A stretch of 64,000 bases of DNA from JAWKVD01 sp041398225. GTDB taxonomy: Bacteria > Pseudomonadota > Alphaproteobacteria > Caulobacterales > Hyphomonadaceae. The translations under genes were made by a program, and so were the position numbers. The stretch is from positions 124,001 through 188,000 of the forward strand of contig JAWKVD010000003.1 of assembly GCA_041398225.1 (NCBI GenBank), in the 5' to 3' direction. This document shows, one piece after another, positions 33,402 to 42,509 of this stretch. How positions within the stretch are numbered: position 1 is the first letter of the stretch; each line of letters starts with the position of its first letter. The notes below the pieces were generated by a model, which saw nothing but the letters and a program-made list of their open reading frames with translations, made no database searches and was not told where the DNA came from.

Positions 33402-33772
33402 GGCGGGGGCTTAGCGGGTTTTGCCCCCCATGGGGAGGGGTTCCGCGGGCTTTCCTGTCGGGCGTTCCGGGCGGGCGAGCGGTTCGATTTCCGGTCCCAA
33501 TCCGAGACCGCGCCGTCGCCCGGCGCGCGAACTCGTGCTGGCTGGCGTTTTTCCGCATGGACCCCGCCTCGAAGGCGCTCGCCCGCGCCGACGGCGTCAC
33601 CTGGCCGGCCTTCACCGAAGGCGGCGATGACGTCGCCGAGTTTGGAGATATCCCGACGTTGGCGAAGTCCAGATCGATACCGGGGCCCCTAGCCCGGCTA
33701 CGCCCATAACGCGTCGACTTTGACGATGTGACCTGGACTGCGAGGCCCGCGCGTCGATGGACGCGCGGGTCT
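33402..33772. other. 371-bp gap between argB and ABC exporter; no supported gene
   Basis: No recognisable gene is present. A short plus-strand frame from ATG 33558 to a stop near 33709 has protein-like composition (DPASKALARADGVTW...) but no start signal and no family I recognise; it may be a remnant. A stem-loop near the exporter stop is listed separately. Confidence 0.4.
33746..33769 (-). terminator. possible terminator of ABC exporter operon
   Basis: A perfect 10-bp stem cccgcgcgtc/gacgcgcggg with a 4-nt loop starts 4 nt after the permease stop. There is no T-tract on the minus strand, so termination is uncertain. Confidence 0.4.
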
Positions 33773-34597
33773 TCAGTTCTTCAGCCGGTATCCGGTGCGG
33801 AAAATCCATCCGATCACGGCGAGGCAGACGCCGATAAAGATCCCGACCGCTGCGAGGCTCCACGCCACCGGCACGTCTCCGATGCCGAAGAAGGTCCAGC
33901 GGTAGCCCGACACCAGATAAACGATCGGGTTGAACAGTACGATCTGCCGCCAGGTCTCCGGCAACATGTCGAGCGTGTAGAACACCCCGCCGAGAAAGGT
34001 CATGGGCGTCACGATCAGCATCGGGATGAAATTGAGCTGTTCGAAGCTTTGCGCCCATACGCCGATGATGAAGCCGAACAGCGAGAAGGCGAACGCGATC
34101 AGGATCAGGAAGGCCGCCATCCAGATCGGGTGCTCGACTTTCACATCGACGAAGAAGGTCGCGGTGATCAGCGTAATGAGGCCGATGATCACCGATTTCG
34201 TGGCCGCCGATCCGACATAGGCGAGAATGATCTCGAGGTACGACACCGGCGCCGACAGAATCTCGTAGATCGTTCCGGTGAATTTCGGGAAGTAGATGCC
34301 GAACGAGGCGTTGAAGATCGACTGGGTGAACAGCGACAGCATGATCAGCCCGGGAACGATGAACGATCCGTAGTCGACCCCGCCGACCTGATCGATCCGC
34401 GAGCCGATCGCCGATCCGAACACCACGAAATAGAGCGCCGTCGTGATGACGGGCGTGGCGATGCTTTCCCCGATGGTTCGGAAGAAGCGGTGCATCTGAA
34501 AGCGATAGATCGCCCATACGCCATGCGCGTTGAAGGCGCCGGGGCCGACCGGTCGGGCCGATGTTTCGGCGGGTTGCGGGTTGGAGCCGTCCATCAT
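33773..34597 (-). CDS. ABC-2 type transporter permease (YadH-like)
   Basis: A 274-residue inner-membrane subunit of an ABC-2 exporter with six predicted membrane helices. The ABC2_membrane signature is visible near GVFYTLDMLPETWRQIVLFNPIVYLVSGYRW. The arrangement matches E. coli YadGH, whose substrate is not known. The gene starts 1 nt after the ATPase stop, so the two subunits are coupled. It lies between engB and argB. Confidence 0.9.
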   Translation of the reverse strand: MMDGSNPQPAETSARPVGPGAFNAHGVWAIYRFQMHRFFRTIGESIATPVITTALYFVVFGSAIGSRIDQVGGVDYGSFIVPGLIMLSLFTQSIFNASFGIYFPKFTGTIYEILSAPVSYLEIILAYVGSAATKSVIIGLITLITATFFVDVKVEHPIWMAAFLILIAFAFSLFGFIIGVWAQSFEQLNFIPMLIVTPMTFLGGVFYTLDMLPETWRQIVLFNPIVYLVSGYRWTFFGIGDVPVAWSLAAVGIFIGVCLAVIGWIFRTGYRLKN

Positions 34598-34598
34598 G

Positions 34599-35525
<927 letters not shown>

Positions 35526-35755
35526 GTCTGGAGGCTCCCCCGGAGACTTGCGGTCGGCGCGATTGTCGTCAGCGTTGATCCGCAGCTTGGACTGCGGCGT
35601 TTTGTACGCGCGGCAGGCATGTGGGGCCTCTCCCCTGAGATGTCCAGACCACGCGCAATAAAGACGTGCACGGCGGCGCCCAACCGACACCGCCCCCAAA
35701 AAAAGGTGTGAGACGCTTGCCGTCGGGTCTTGTCGTCTGATCCGGGAGGCGGCGC

Positions 35756-36421
35756 TCAGGCCGCGGCGGGCGCCAGCCGGGCGATCTCCGCGCGCAGGTC
35801 CTCGACGCCCGTGCCGGTCTCGCTGGACGTGGCCAGCAATTCCGGATGTGCGGCGGGGTGTTTCCGGATCACTGTAAGGGTTGTTTCGATCACCTTGGGG
35901 ACGTCCGAGGGCTTCAGCTTGTCGAGCTTGGTCAGCACGATCTGGTAGATCACGGCGGCGCTGTCGAGCTGCTTCATGATCGCAAGGTCGGTCTTGTTGG
36001 GCCCATGGCGGGCGTCGACCAGCATAAAGATGCGCTTCAGCGAGGGCCGCCCGCGCAGATAGTCCATGGTCAGGCGCGACCAGGCGTCGACATTTTTCTT
36101 GGGGGCTTCGGCGAAACCGTAGCCGGGCAGGTCGACGAGATAGAGCCGTCCCTCCGCCAGGTCGAAGAAGTTGAGCTGCTGCGTGCGCCCCGGCGTGTTG
36201 GAGGTGCGGGCCAGTTGCTTGCGGCCGGTGACCGCGTTGATGAGGCTCGACTTGCCCACATTCGACCGGCCGGCGAAGGCGATCTCCGGGCGATCCGCGG
36301 CCGGCAGCTGGCTCAGCGAGGCGACGCCCAATACAAAGTCCGCCGGGCCCGCGAACAGCAGGCGGCCGGCTTCAATCTCGTCTTCGGTGTAGCGCTCTTC
36401 CATCGCGCCGGTATCGGTCAT
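35756..36421 (-). CDS. engB: ribosome biogenesis GTPase EngB (YihA/YsxC)
   Basis: EngB is an essential GTPase for 50S subunit maturation. The 221-residue product has G1 GRSNVGKSS, G2 around TSNTPGRTQ, G3 DLPGYGFA and G4 LTKLDKL, giving a complete TrmE-Era-EngA-YihA-type G domain. The start is uncertain among GTG 36460, ATG 36421 and ATG 36403; 36421 is chosen because it gives an N-terminus like other alphaproteobacterial homologues (EDEIEAGRLLFAGPADFV). It normally follows yidC, but here the AidB-like gene intervenes. Confidence 0.94.
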   Translation of the reverse strand: MTDTGAMEERYTEDEIEAGRLLFAGPADFVLGVASLSQLPAADRPEIAFAGRSNVGKSSLINAVTGRKQLARTSNTPGRTQQLNFFDLAEGRLYLVDLPGYGFAEAPKKNVDAWSRLTMDYLRGRPSLKRIFMLVDARHGPNKTDLAIMKQLDSAAVIYQIVLTKLDKLKPSDVPKVIETTLTVIRKHPAAHPELLATSSETGTGVEDLRAEIARLAPAAA

Positions 36422-36464
36422 GCCGGGGCGTATGTCATCCCGTCTTGAAGCCGGGGACACGTCT

Positions 36465-38123
36465 TCAGGCTGTGCGGGGCGTCGAACGCTCGATCAGGGC
36501 CGCTTCGTCGACGCCGTCGGCGTAGCCGCCATAGAGAAATCCCCTGCGGCCGGGATCGAGCCGCAGCCGGCAGAACGCTTCGAACACGAACCCCGGCGCC
36601 GCGCGGTGAAGGGCGGCGGCCTGAAGCGCCAGCGCCATCGCCTGGGCGAAGGATCGGGCTGAACCGTCATGCAGAGCGCCCGGCGCGAGATAGGCCCGCA
36701 ACTGGTCGCAGTGACGGTCATAGGCGGCGTCGGCGCCGCGCGGCTTCTTGAGTTCGTTCATCACCGCTTCGAGGCTTTCGGGTTCACGCGATAGCGCGCG
36801 CAGTATGTCGAGCGCGATGACATTGCCCGACCCTTCCCAGATGGCGTTGAGCGGCGACTGGCGAAACAGGCGCGGCATCGGGCCTTCCTCGACATACCCG
36901 GCGCCGCCATGACATTCGAGCGCCTCATAGACGAGGCCGGGTTGGCGCTTGCAGATCCAGTACTTCGCGATCGGCGTCGCGAGGCGAACGAACGCAGCTT
37001 CCTGCGCGTCGTCCGCCGCGCGGTCCAGCGCCGATCCGACGCGCAAGGCGAGCGCCGTCGCCGCTTCGCTTTCGACGATCAGGTCGGCGAGCACCGCGCG
37101 CATGGCGGGTTGATCGACCAGCGCCTTCTGGAACACACGTCGCTGCGAGGCGTGCCAGAGCGCCTGCGCAACGGCCGCGCGCATGCCGCCCGTCGAGCCC
37201 AGCATGCAATCATATCGCGTGAGCTGGACCATATCGATGATGGTGCGCACGCCGCGTCCTTCCTCGCCCAGACGATGCGCCCATGCGCCGTGATATTCGA
37301 TTTCGGACGAGGCGTTGGATTTGTCGCCCATCTTGTCCTTCAAGCGCATGATATGGATGGCGTTGCGCTCGCCGTCGGGCCGCCATCGCGGCACGAGGAA
37401 GCAGGTAAGGCCGGCGCCCGTATTCGCGAGCGTCAGAAAAGCGTCGCTCATCGGCGCGGAGCAGAACCATTTATGGCCGGTCAGGACGTAGCCGCCCGAA
37501 CCGTCGGGCTCCGCCTGCGTGGTGTTGGCGCGCACGTCCGAGCCGCCCTGCTTTTCGGTCATCGCCATGCCGATCGTCGCGCCGGTCTTGTTCTCCGCCG
37601 GTATGAAGCGTGGATCATAGGACTGCGCCTTGATCAGCGGCAGCCAGGTGTTCGCGATCTCCGGGTCGGCGCGCAGCGATGCGGCGCACGCGTAGGTCAT
37701 CGACATCGGGCAGGTGACGCCCGCATCGGCCTGGCCCATCAGGATCATCATCGCGCCGTGCAGGGCATGACCCGCGACGTCCGCCGTCCACGCGGAGCCG
37801 GACACGCCATTGTTCAGCCCCAGCGCCATCAGCGCGTGGTAGGCGGGATGAAACTCGACCTCGTCGAGCCGCTGTCCGTAGCGGTCGAAGCTCTTGAGTT
37901 TCGGCGGGTTCTCATTGGCCTGTCGCGCCCACATCAGCGTTTCGGCCGATCCGCACGCCCGTCCGAACTCGGTCAGTCTGGCGCTGTGCGTCTCGGCGTC
38001 CGCCGCCCGCATGGAGTCTCGCAGGGCCGCGTCGGTCGCATAGAAATTGACCCCTTCCAGCGGCTCGGGCTGGTTCGACACGGTATGGGTCTCAAGCTCG
38101 GTGATCGGCCTGAAATGCGACAT
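36465..38123 (-). CDS. AidB-like acyl-CoA dehydrogenase
   Basis: A 552-residue flavoprotein of the acyl-CoA dehydrogenase superfamily, closest in length and layout to E. coli AidB (541 residues), a DNA-binding protein induced by alkylation. Features are MTEKQGGSDVRANTT (FAD/substrate region), HKWFCSAPMSDAFL and LECHGGAGYVEEGPMPRLFR with the catalytic-type Glu. The AidB C-terminal helical domain (about 445-552) follows. In vivo function (DNA protection or an unknown dehydrogenation) cannot be told from sequence. It sits between yidC and engB, 117 bp after yidC, which is not the usual arrangement. Confidence 0.9.
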   Translation of the reverse strand: MSHFRPITELETHTVSNQPEPLEGVNFYATDAALRDSMRAADAETHSARLTEFGRACGSAETLMWARQANENPPKLKSFDRYGQRLDEVEFHPAYHALMALGLNNGVSGSAWTADVAGHALHGAMMILMGQADAGVTCPMSMTYACAASLRADPEIANTWLPLIKAQSYDPRFIPAENKTGATIGMAMTEKQGGSDVRANTTQAEPDGSGGYVLTGHKWFCSAPMSDAFLTLANTGAGLTCFLVPRWRPDGERNAIHIMRLKDKMGDKSNASSEIEYHGAWAHRLGEEGRGVRTIIDMVQLTRYDCMLGSTGGMRAAVAQALWHASQRRVFQKALVDQPAMRAVLADLIVESEAATALALRVGSALDRAADDAQEAAFVRLATPIAKYWICKRQPGLVYEALECHGGAGYVEEGPMPRLFRQSPLNAIWEGSGNVIALDILRALSREPESLEAVMNELKKPRGADAAYDRHCDQLRAYLAPGALHDGSARSFAQAMALALQAAALHRAAPGFVFEAFCRLRLDPGRRGFLYGGYADGVDEAALIERSTPRTA

Positions 38124-38240
38124 GGCGCAGCCTCCGCTCGCGTGCGTTTGCTTGCAGCATAACGCGCCAGGCGCAGGAGGGGATAGCGGGCGGCCCTGGC
38201 CTCGGGTCTTCCCGCCCGCCGGTCTGAAGGCCGACCGGCG

Positions 38241-40046
38241 TTATTCCGCAGGCGCCTGCTTCTTCTTGAATATGTACTTGTTCAGGAAGAGGTCGAACTC
38301 CGTCTCAACGCCGTTCTTGCGCATGATGTAGTATTGCTGTGCGATGGTGATGAGGTTCGACCACGTCCAGTAGATGGCGAGACCGGCCGCCACGCCCGAG
38401 AACAGGAACAGGAAGATCAGCGGCAGGAAGCGCATGATCATCTTCTGCGTCGGGTCGGTCACCGGCGCCGACATGCCCTGAAGCGCGAACATGGTGACGC
38501 CGTACATGATCGGCCATGCGCCGATTTTCAGGAAGCCGCCGATCAGCGGGATCTGGCTCGGGTCGAACGGCAGCAGGCCGAACAGGTTGAAGATCGTCGT
38601 CGGGTCCGGCGCCGACATGTCGTCGATCCAGCCATAGAACGGCGTGTGCCGCATTTCGATCGTGCCCATCAGCGTCTGGTAGAGCGCGATGGAGACCAGC
38701 AGGATTGGGATCATCGGCAGACAGCCCGAGAGCGGGTTCACCTTCTCCCGCTTGTAGAGATTCATGATCTCCTGTTGCTGTCGCGCCTTGTCGGCGGCGA
38801 AGCGTTCCTGGATGGCCTTCTGTTCCGGCATCAGCTTGCGCATCCGCGACATCGCCGAATAGCTCTGCATGTTGACCGGGAACAGCACCGCCTTCACCAC
38901 GACTGTGGTCGCGAGGATGGCGAGGCCGAACGAGCCCAGCCACCCCTGGAAGAATTTCAGCATCCAGAAGAACGGCTTGGTGATGAAGAACAGCCAGCCC
39001 CAGTCCACCGCTTCGGTGAAGTCGGGAACGCCGGCCTTCTGGTAGGCGTCCAGAACCTCGACGCGCTTGGCGCCGGCGAAGATCCGGAACGATTTCTCGA
39101 CCGACTGGCCGGGCGCAAGCGTGTAGGTTGAATCGGTGAACCCCGCCTGGAACACGACCCGGCCATTGAGGTTGCGGGCCGAGGCGCGCATCGTCACCGG
39201 CGCGCCCTGTTCGGGTATCGCCGCGGCCATCCAGTATTTGGTGGTCAGGGCGATCCAGCCTTTCTCGACCGGTACGTTGACCTCGTTCTTGGCCGAACCG
39301 CTGGCCGACTTCGCGAGATCCTTGAACTTCTTGGTCTGGTTGGTCTTGCTGTTGTAGACGCCGAGCACGCCCGCGTGCGCGCCGGGCAGCGGCTTCAGAA
39401 GTTCGGGCTGCTGGTTCTGGCGCATCACCACGACGGGCTGAGCGGAAATTGCTTCAGAGCCGGTATTGGTCACCGTGTCGTTGACGGTGAACATGTAGTG
39501 GTCGTCGATGCTGATGGTGCGATCGACCGAAACGCCGTTCGACGTCCAGTTCAGCTTGAGCGGATTGTCCGGCGTCAGGCGGCCGGTGTTGGTGCGCGTC
39601 CACAGCGAATTCTCGTCGGGCAGGCCGGCGCCGCCGACCCAGTTCACGACGGCGTAGAACGCCCGGTTGGTGGCCTCGGGCGAAAGCAGCTGCACTTCGG
39701 CGCTCTTGTCTTTCGCCTGCTTGGCTTCGACGGTCTGGTAGAAGTTCTTGAGCGACAGGTCGTCGATCCGCGCGCCCTTGAGCGAAATCGAGCCGTCGAC
39801 GTCGGGCGCTTCGATGGTCACGCGGCGATCCGCTGCGGTGTCGTCGGCGACAATCTCGTCGCGGCTGCGGATGACGACGGGCGCGGTGGGGGAGGCGTCC
39901 GCAACCTGCTGTTCGGTCTGTGCGCGGGCTTTGGCTTCCTGCTGGGCCTTGCGCTGCGGTCCGGCGAAGAACTGCTCGTACCCGATCAGGAGAACGAACG
40001 TCAGGACGATCGCCACGAGGAAATTTCGCTGGTCGTCTTTTTCCAT
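38241..40046 (-). CDS. yidC: membrane protein insertase YidC
   Basis: YidC inserts and folds inner-membrane proteins, alone or with SecYEG. The 601-residue Gram-negative form has an N-terminal anchor (DQRNFLVAIVLTFVLLIGYEQF), a large periplasmic beta-sandwich domain (about 60-345) and five conserved C-terminal helices. These include LGSFGLAILATTVVVKAVLFPV with the essential Arg in QSYSAMSRMRKL, and the MPEQKAIQERFAADKARQQQE cytoplasmic coiled-coil. The ATG at 40046 has GAGGGG upstream. It follows rnpA by 4 nt; yidD, which often lies between them, is absent. Confidence 0.96.
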   Translation of the reverse strand: MEKDDQRNFLVAIVLTFVLLIGYEQFFAGPQRKAQQEAKARAQTEQQVADASPTAPVVIRSRDEIVADDTAADRRVTIEAPDVDGSISLKGARIDDLSLKNFYQTVEAKQAKDKSAEVQLLSPEATNRAFYAVVNWVGGAGLPDENSLWTRTNTGRLTPDNPLKLNWTSNGVSVDRTISIDDHYMFTVNDTVTNTGSEAISAQPVVVMRQNQQPELLKPLPGAHAGVLGVYNSKTNQTKKFKDLAKSASGSAKNEVNVPVEKGWIALTTKYWMAAAIPEQGAPVTMRASARNLNGRVVFQAGFTDSTYTLAPGQSVEKSFRIFAGAKRVEVLDAYQKAGVPDFTEAVDWGWLFFITKPFFWMLKFFQGWLGSFGLAILATTVVVKAVLFPVNMQSYSAMSRMRKLMPEQKAIQERFAADKARQQQEIMNLYKREKVNPLSGCLPMIPILLVSIALYQTLMGTIEMRHTPFYGWIDDMSAPDPTTIFNLFGLLPFDPSQIPLIGGFLKIGAWPIMYGVTMFALQGMSAPVTDPTQKMIMRFLPLIFLFLFSGVAAGLAIYWTWSNLITIAQQYYIMRKNGVETEFDLFLNKYIFKKKQAPAE

Positions 40047-40050
40047 GGGA

Positions 40051-40458
40051 TCAGGCCCCTCGAGAGCGGTGTCGTGTGGCGTTCGGCTTGGCTGAGGGCC
40101 GTTTCGGTCGCGGCGGCTGGACGTCTTCGCCCGCCGCAATGCGCCGGCGGAGGCTTACCAACGCCTTTTCGATATCGTCAAGCAAGCGCTCCCACGGCGC
40201 GGTCGCGGTGTCGCCCCTGGCGATGAAGACATAGTCGACCCCGGCCATCCCCAATCGCGGGAGAAGCTGGCGCACACACTCGCGCAGCCGCCTGCGCGAG
40301 CGGTTGCGGATCACGGCGTTTCCGACGGTTTTCGTGGCGGTGAACCCCGCGCCTGTCGCGGCTCGGGGCGGGCGGCGGCGACGCGCCTGCACCACGACGC
40401 ATTTGCGCCGTTCGGTGGGGCCTTTCGCGACGAAGGTGAATTCCCGACGTACTTTCAA
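40051..40458 (-). CDS. rnpA: ribonuclease P protein component RnpA
   Basis: RnpA is the protein subunit of RNase P, which matures tRNA 5' ends. The signature RNRSRRRLRECVRQLLP and the following GVDYVFIARGDTA are clear. The start used here is TTG at 40458 (KVRREFTFVAKG), supported by AGGA 8 nt upstream and by the normal length (135 residues). The frame stays open through rpmH up to a GTG at 40716, which would give a 221-residue form overlapping rpmH completely. A Pro/Lys/Arg tail of about 25 residues ends the protein. It is followed closely by yidC. Confidence 0.93.
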   Translation of the reverse strand: MKVRREFTFVAKGPTERRKCVVVQARRRRPPRAATGAGFTATKTVGNAVIRNRSRRRLRECVRQLLPRLGMAGVDYVFIARGDTATAPWERLLDDIEKALVSLRRRIAAGEDVQPPRPKRPSAKPNATRHRSRGA

Positions 40459-40568
40459 CCGCTCGATCCTGAGCGGATGCTCAAGCTCGGACGCTCCAGA
40501 GCTGCAATCGCCTGGATCGGTGTGGCTGGAATCAGCTGTGCTTGGGCTCGAGGGCAGGCCGGTCTCGC

Positions 40569-40709
40569 CTAGGCGGACAGACGCTTGCGGCCTTTGGCGC
40601 GACGACGGGCCAGAACCTTGCGGCCATTCTTCGTCGACATGCGCGAACGGAAGCCATGGCGCCGCTTGCGCTTGAGGTTGCTCGGCTGGAAAGTCCGCTT
40701 CGTGGACAC
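40569..40709 (-). CDS. rpmH: 50S ribosomal protein L34
   Basis: L34 is a 46-residue, very basic ribosomal protein of the large subunit. The sequence matches the family throughout: it opens STKRTFQPSNLKRKRRHGF, continues RSRMSTKNGRKVLARRRAKG and ends RKRLSA. It starts with GTG at 40709, preceded by AAGGGG. It heads the rpmH-rnpA-yidC cluster. It was found by reading the minus strand directly, and the overlapping rnpA frame obscures it. Confidence 0.97.
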   Translation of the reverse strand: MSTKRTFQPSNLKRKRRHGFRSRMSTKNGRKVLARRRAKGRKRLSA

Positions 40710-40892
40710 GGGTCACGCCCCTTGTTCCTTCAGGAAGGGGCGCGAACTAGCGTGCTGGCGCAGGGGTGTCAAGCGATCGATGCTCCAATATTGGCGAGCA
40801 TGTCCGCCCGGCCGCTGAAGGGTTAACAGGGATGGACGCGCCGGAACACGCTTTCGCCCGGAATTCTGGTCGAATGCGACGGATTCTCAACG

Positions 40893-42437
40893 ATGCCGGA
40901 GTTTAACGCAGACAGGGTGATAGAAGACCGCGAAAAGACGTCTTCACGCCGGGAAACGGTCGAGGGCAGGGAACTGGACCAGACAAGTCAGGTCGAGCCT
41001 CACGCCGCGCGGGCTTCGGCGCGGGAACGCGGTCCGCTGTTCGGCGGACTGCGCGGTCGGCTGTTCATGCTCGTTCTCGGCTATGTGCTGATCGCCGTGC
41101 TGCTGCTGTTTCCCTTGCTTGCGGGCGCCCATCGCGATGGATGGCTGCGCGAACACGCCCAGGCCGCCGAGATCGCCTCGCTGGCCGTTCAGGCGGCGCC
41201 GGACGGTCGCGTTTCCGAGGAGCTTTCCCGCCAGCTGCTCGACAAGGCTCAGGTTTTCGGCGTCGCGGTTGTGGCGGCGGATTTCCGCGAACTGGTGCTG
41301 GAGCCTCCGGCCGACATTGACGGACCGGTCATTCCCGTCGACCTGCGCGAAGAGACGCCGCTTTCGGCGGCTGCGGGCGCGCTGTCTCACCTGTTCGCTC
41401 CGCCCGGGCGTTTCCTGCTGCTGCGCATCACACCCTCGCTGACCACCGACGAGGAAATGGAGATCCTCGTTCCCGAGGCGGCGCTGAAGCGTTCCCTGAT
41501 GCGGTTCTCCCGAAACCTTCTGGTTGGATCGATGGCGATTGCGTCCCTGGCCGGCGCGGTCATGTATTTCGCCATTTACGGGCTGGTGGTGCGTCCCATG
41601 CGGGGGCTCACCGATGCGGTCGTGCGCTTCTCCGAGGCCCCGGATGCGCCGGTGTCGCCCGAGGATATCAGCGCCCGGCAGGGGGGCGCGCGTGAAATGC
41701 GCCGCGCCTTCGACGCTCTCGGCCGGATGCAGCAGACGGTCTCGGCCGCGTTTCGCCAACGCAAGCGTCTCGCCGAACTGGGCGAGGCCGTCGCCAAGAT
41801 CAATCACGATTTGCGCAATTCGCTCTCCGCCGCCCAGCTTGTGTCGGAAGGTCTTTCGCATTCCGAGGACCCGCGTGTGCGCCGTGCGGCGCCGCGTCTT
41901 GAGCGCGCCATCGAACGCGCCATCGGGCTGGCCGAAGCCACTTTGAAGTACGGTCGTGCGGCGCCGCCCGAGCCCCGAATCGCGGTCGTTGCGTTGGCGC
42001 CGGTGATCGAGGAGGCCGCCGCCGAAGCGCTGTCCGCATGGCCGGGCGTGAAGCTCGACATTGCCGTGCCTGCCGGGTTGAAGGCGATGGCGGACGCCGA
42101 TCATCTCCACCGCATCATCGCCAATCTTGCGCGCAATGCGGGCCAGGCCATGTGCAAGGGCCCCGGCGAAGCGGCCGCCGATGAGCCTCGCTTGCGCATC
42201 GTCGCCGAACGGTCCGACGCGCAGATCGCCGTCAGCGTTTCGGACAACGGCCCCGGCGTTCCCGAAAAGCTCCTGCTGTCGCTGTTCCAGCCGTTCGCGA
42301 CGTCCGGCACGCGCGACGGATCCGGGCTCGGGCTTGCCGTCTCCCGCGAGCTTGCGCGCGGCATGAAAGGCGATCTGAAGCTTGCGAAGTCGGACGGCGG
42401 CGGCGCGATGTTCGAACTGCGCTTGCCGGCGGCCTAG
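40893..42437 (+). CDS. orphan sensor histidine kinase
   Basis: A 514-residue membrane sensor kinase. It has a long cytoplasmic N-terminus (1-56), a transmembrane helix (57-78), a periplasmic sensing region (about 80-208), a second helix (209-233) and a HAMP-like linker (234-285). The H-box has phospho-acceptor H305 (NHDLRNSL). The HATPase domain shows the N-box (HRIIANLARNAGQAM), G1 (SDNGPGVPE) and G2 (GSGLGLAVSREL). The NHDLRN form of the H-box groups it with HisKA kinases whose partner is often encoded elsewhere. No response regulator is encoded nearby, so the signal and target are unknown. Divergent from rpmH. Confidence 0.9.
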   Translation: MPEFNADRVIEDREKTSSRRETVEGRELDQTSQVEPHAARASARERGPLFGGLRGRLFMLVLGYVLIAVLLLFPLLAGAHRDGWLREHAQAAEIASLAVQAAPDGRVSEELSRQLLDKAQVFGVAVVAADFRELVLEPPADIDGPVIPVDLREETPLSAAAGALSHLFAPPGRFLLLRITPSLTTDEEMEILVPEAALKRSLMRFSRNLLVGSMAIASLAGAVMYFAIYGLVVRPMRGLTDAVVRFSEAPDAPVSPEDISARQGGAREMRRAFDALGRMQQTVSAAFRQRKRLAELGEAVAKINHDLRNSLSAAQLVSEGLSHSEDPRVRRAAPRLERAIERAIGLAEATLKYGRAAPPEPRIAVVALAPVIEEAAAEALSAWPGVKLDIAVPAGLKAMADADHLHRIIANLARNAGQAMCKGPGEAAADEPRLRIVAERSDAQIAVSVSDNGPGVPEKLLLSLFQPFATSGTRDGSGLGLAVSRELARGMKGDLKLAKSDGGGAMFELRLPAA

Positions 42438-42509
42438 CGCCCAAGCGAAATCGCGACTGCGTTCCGCTTGGCGTCGGCGCCAACTCGCTGCGATGGCTGA
42501 TTGGCGGGC

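Noticed and set aside
40710..40892. Possible replication origin next to rpmH
   Set aside because: No cluster of DnaA boxes or dnaA/dnaN gene is visible, and oriC is not normally at rpmH in alphaproteobacteria.
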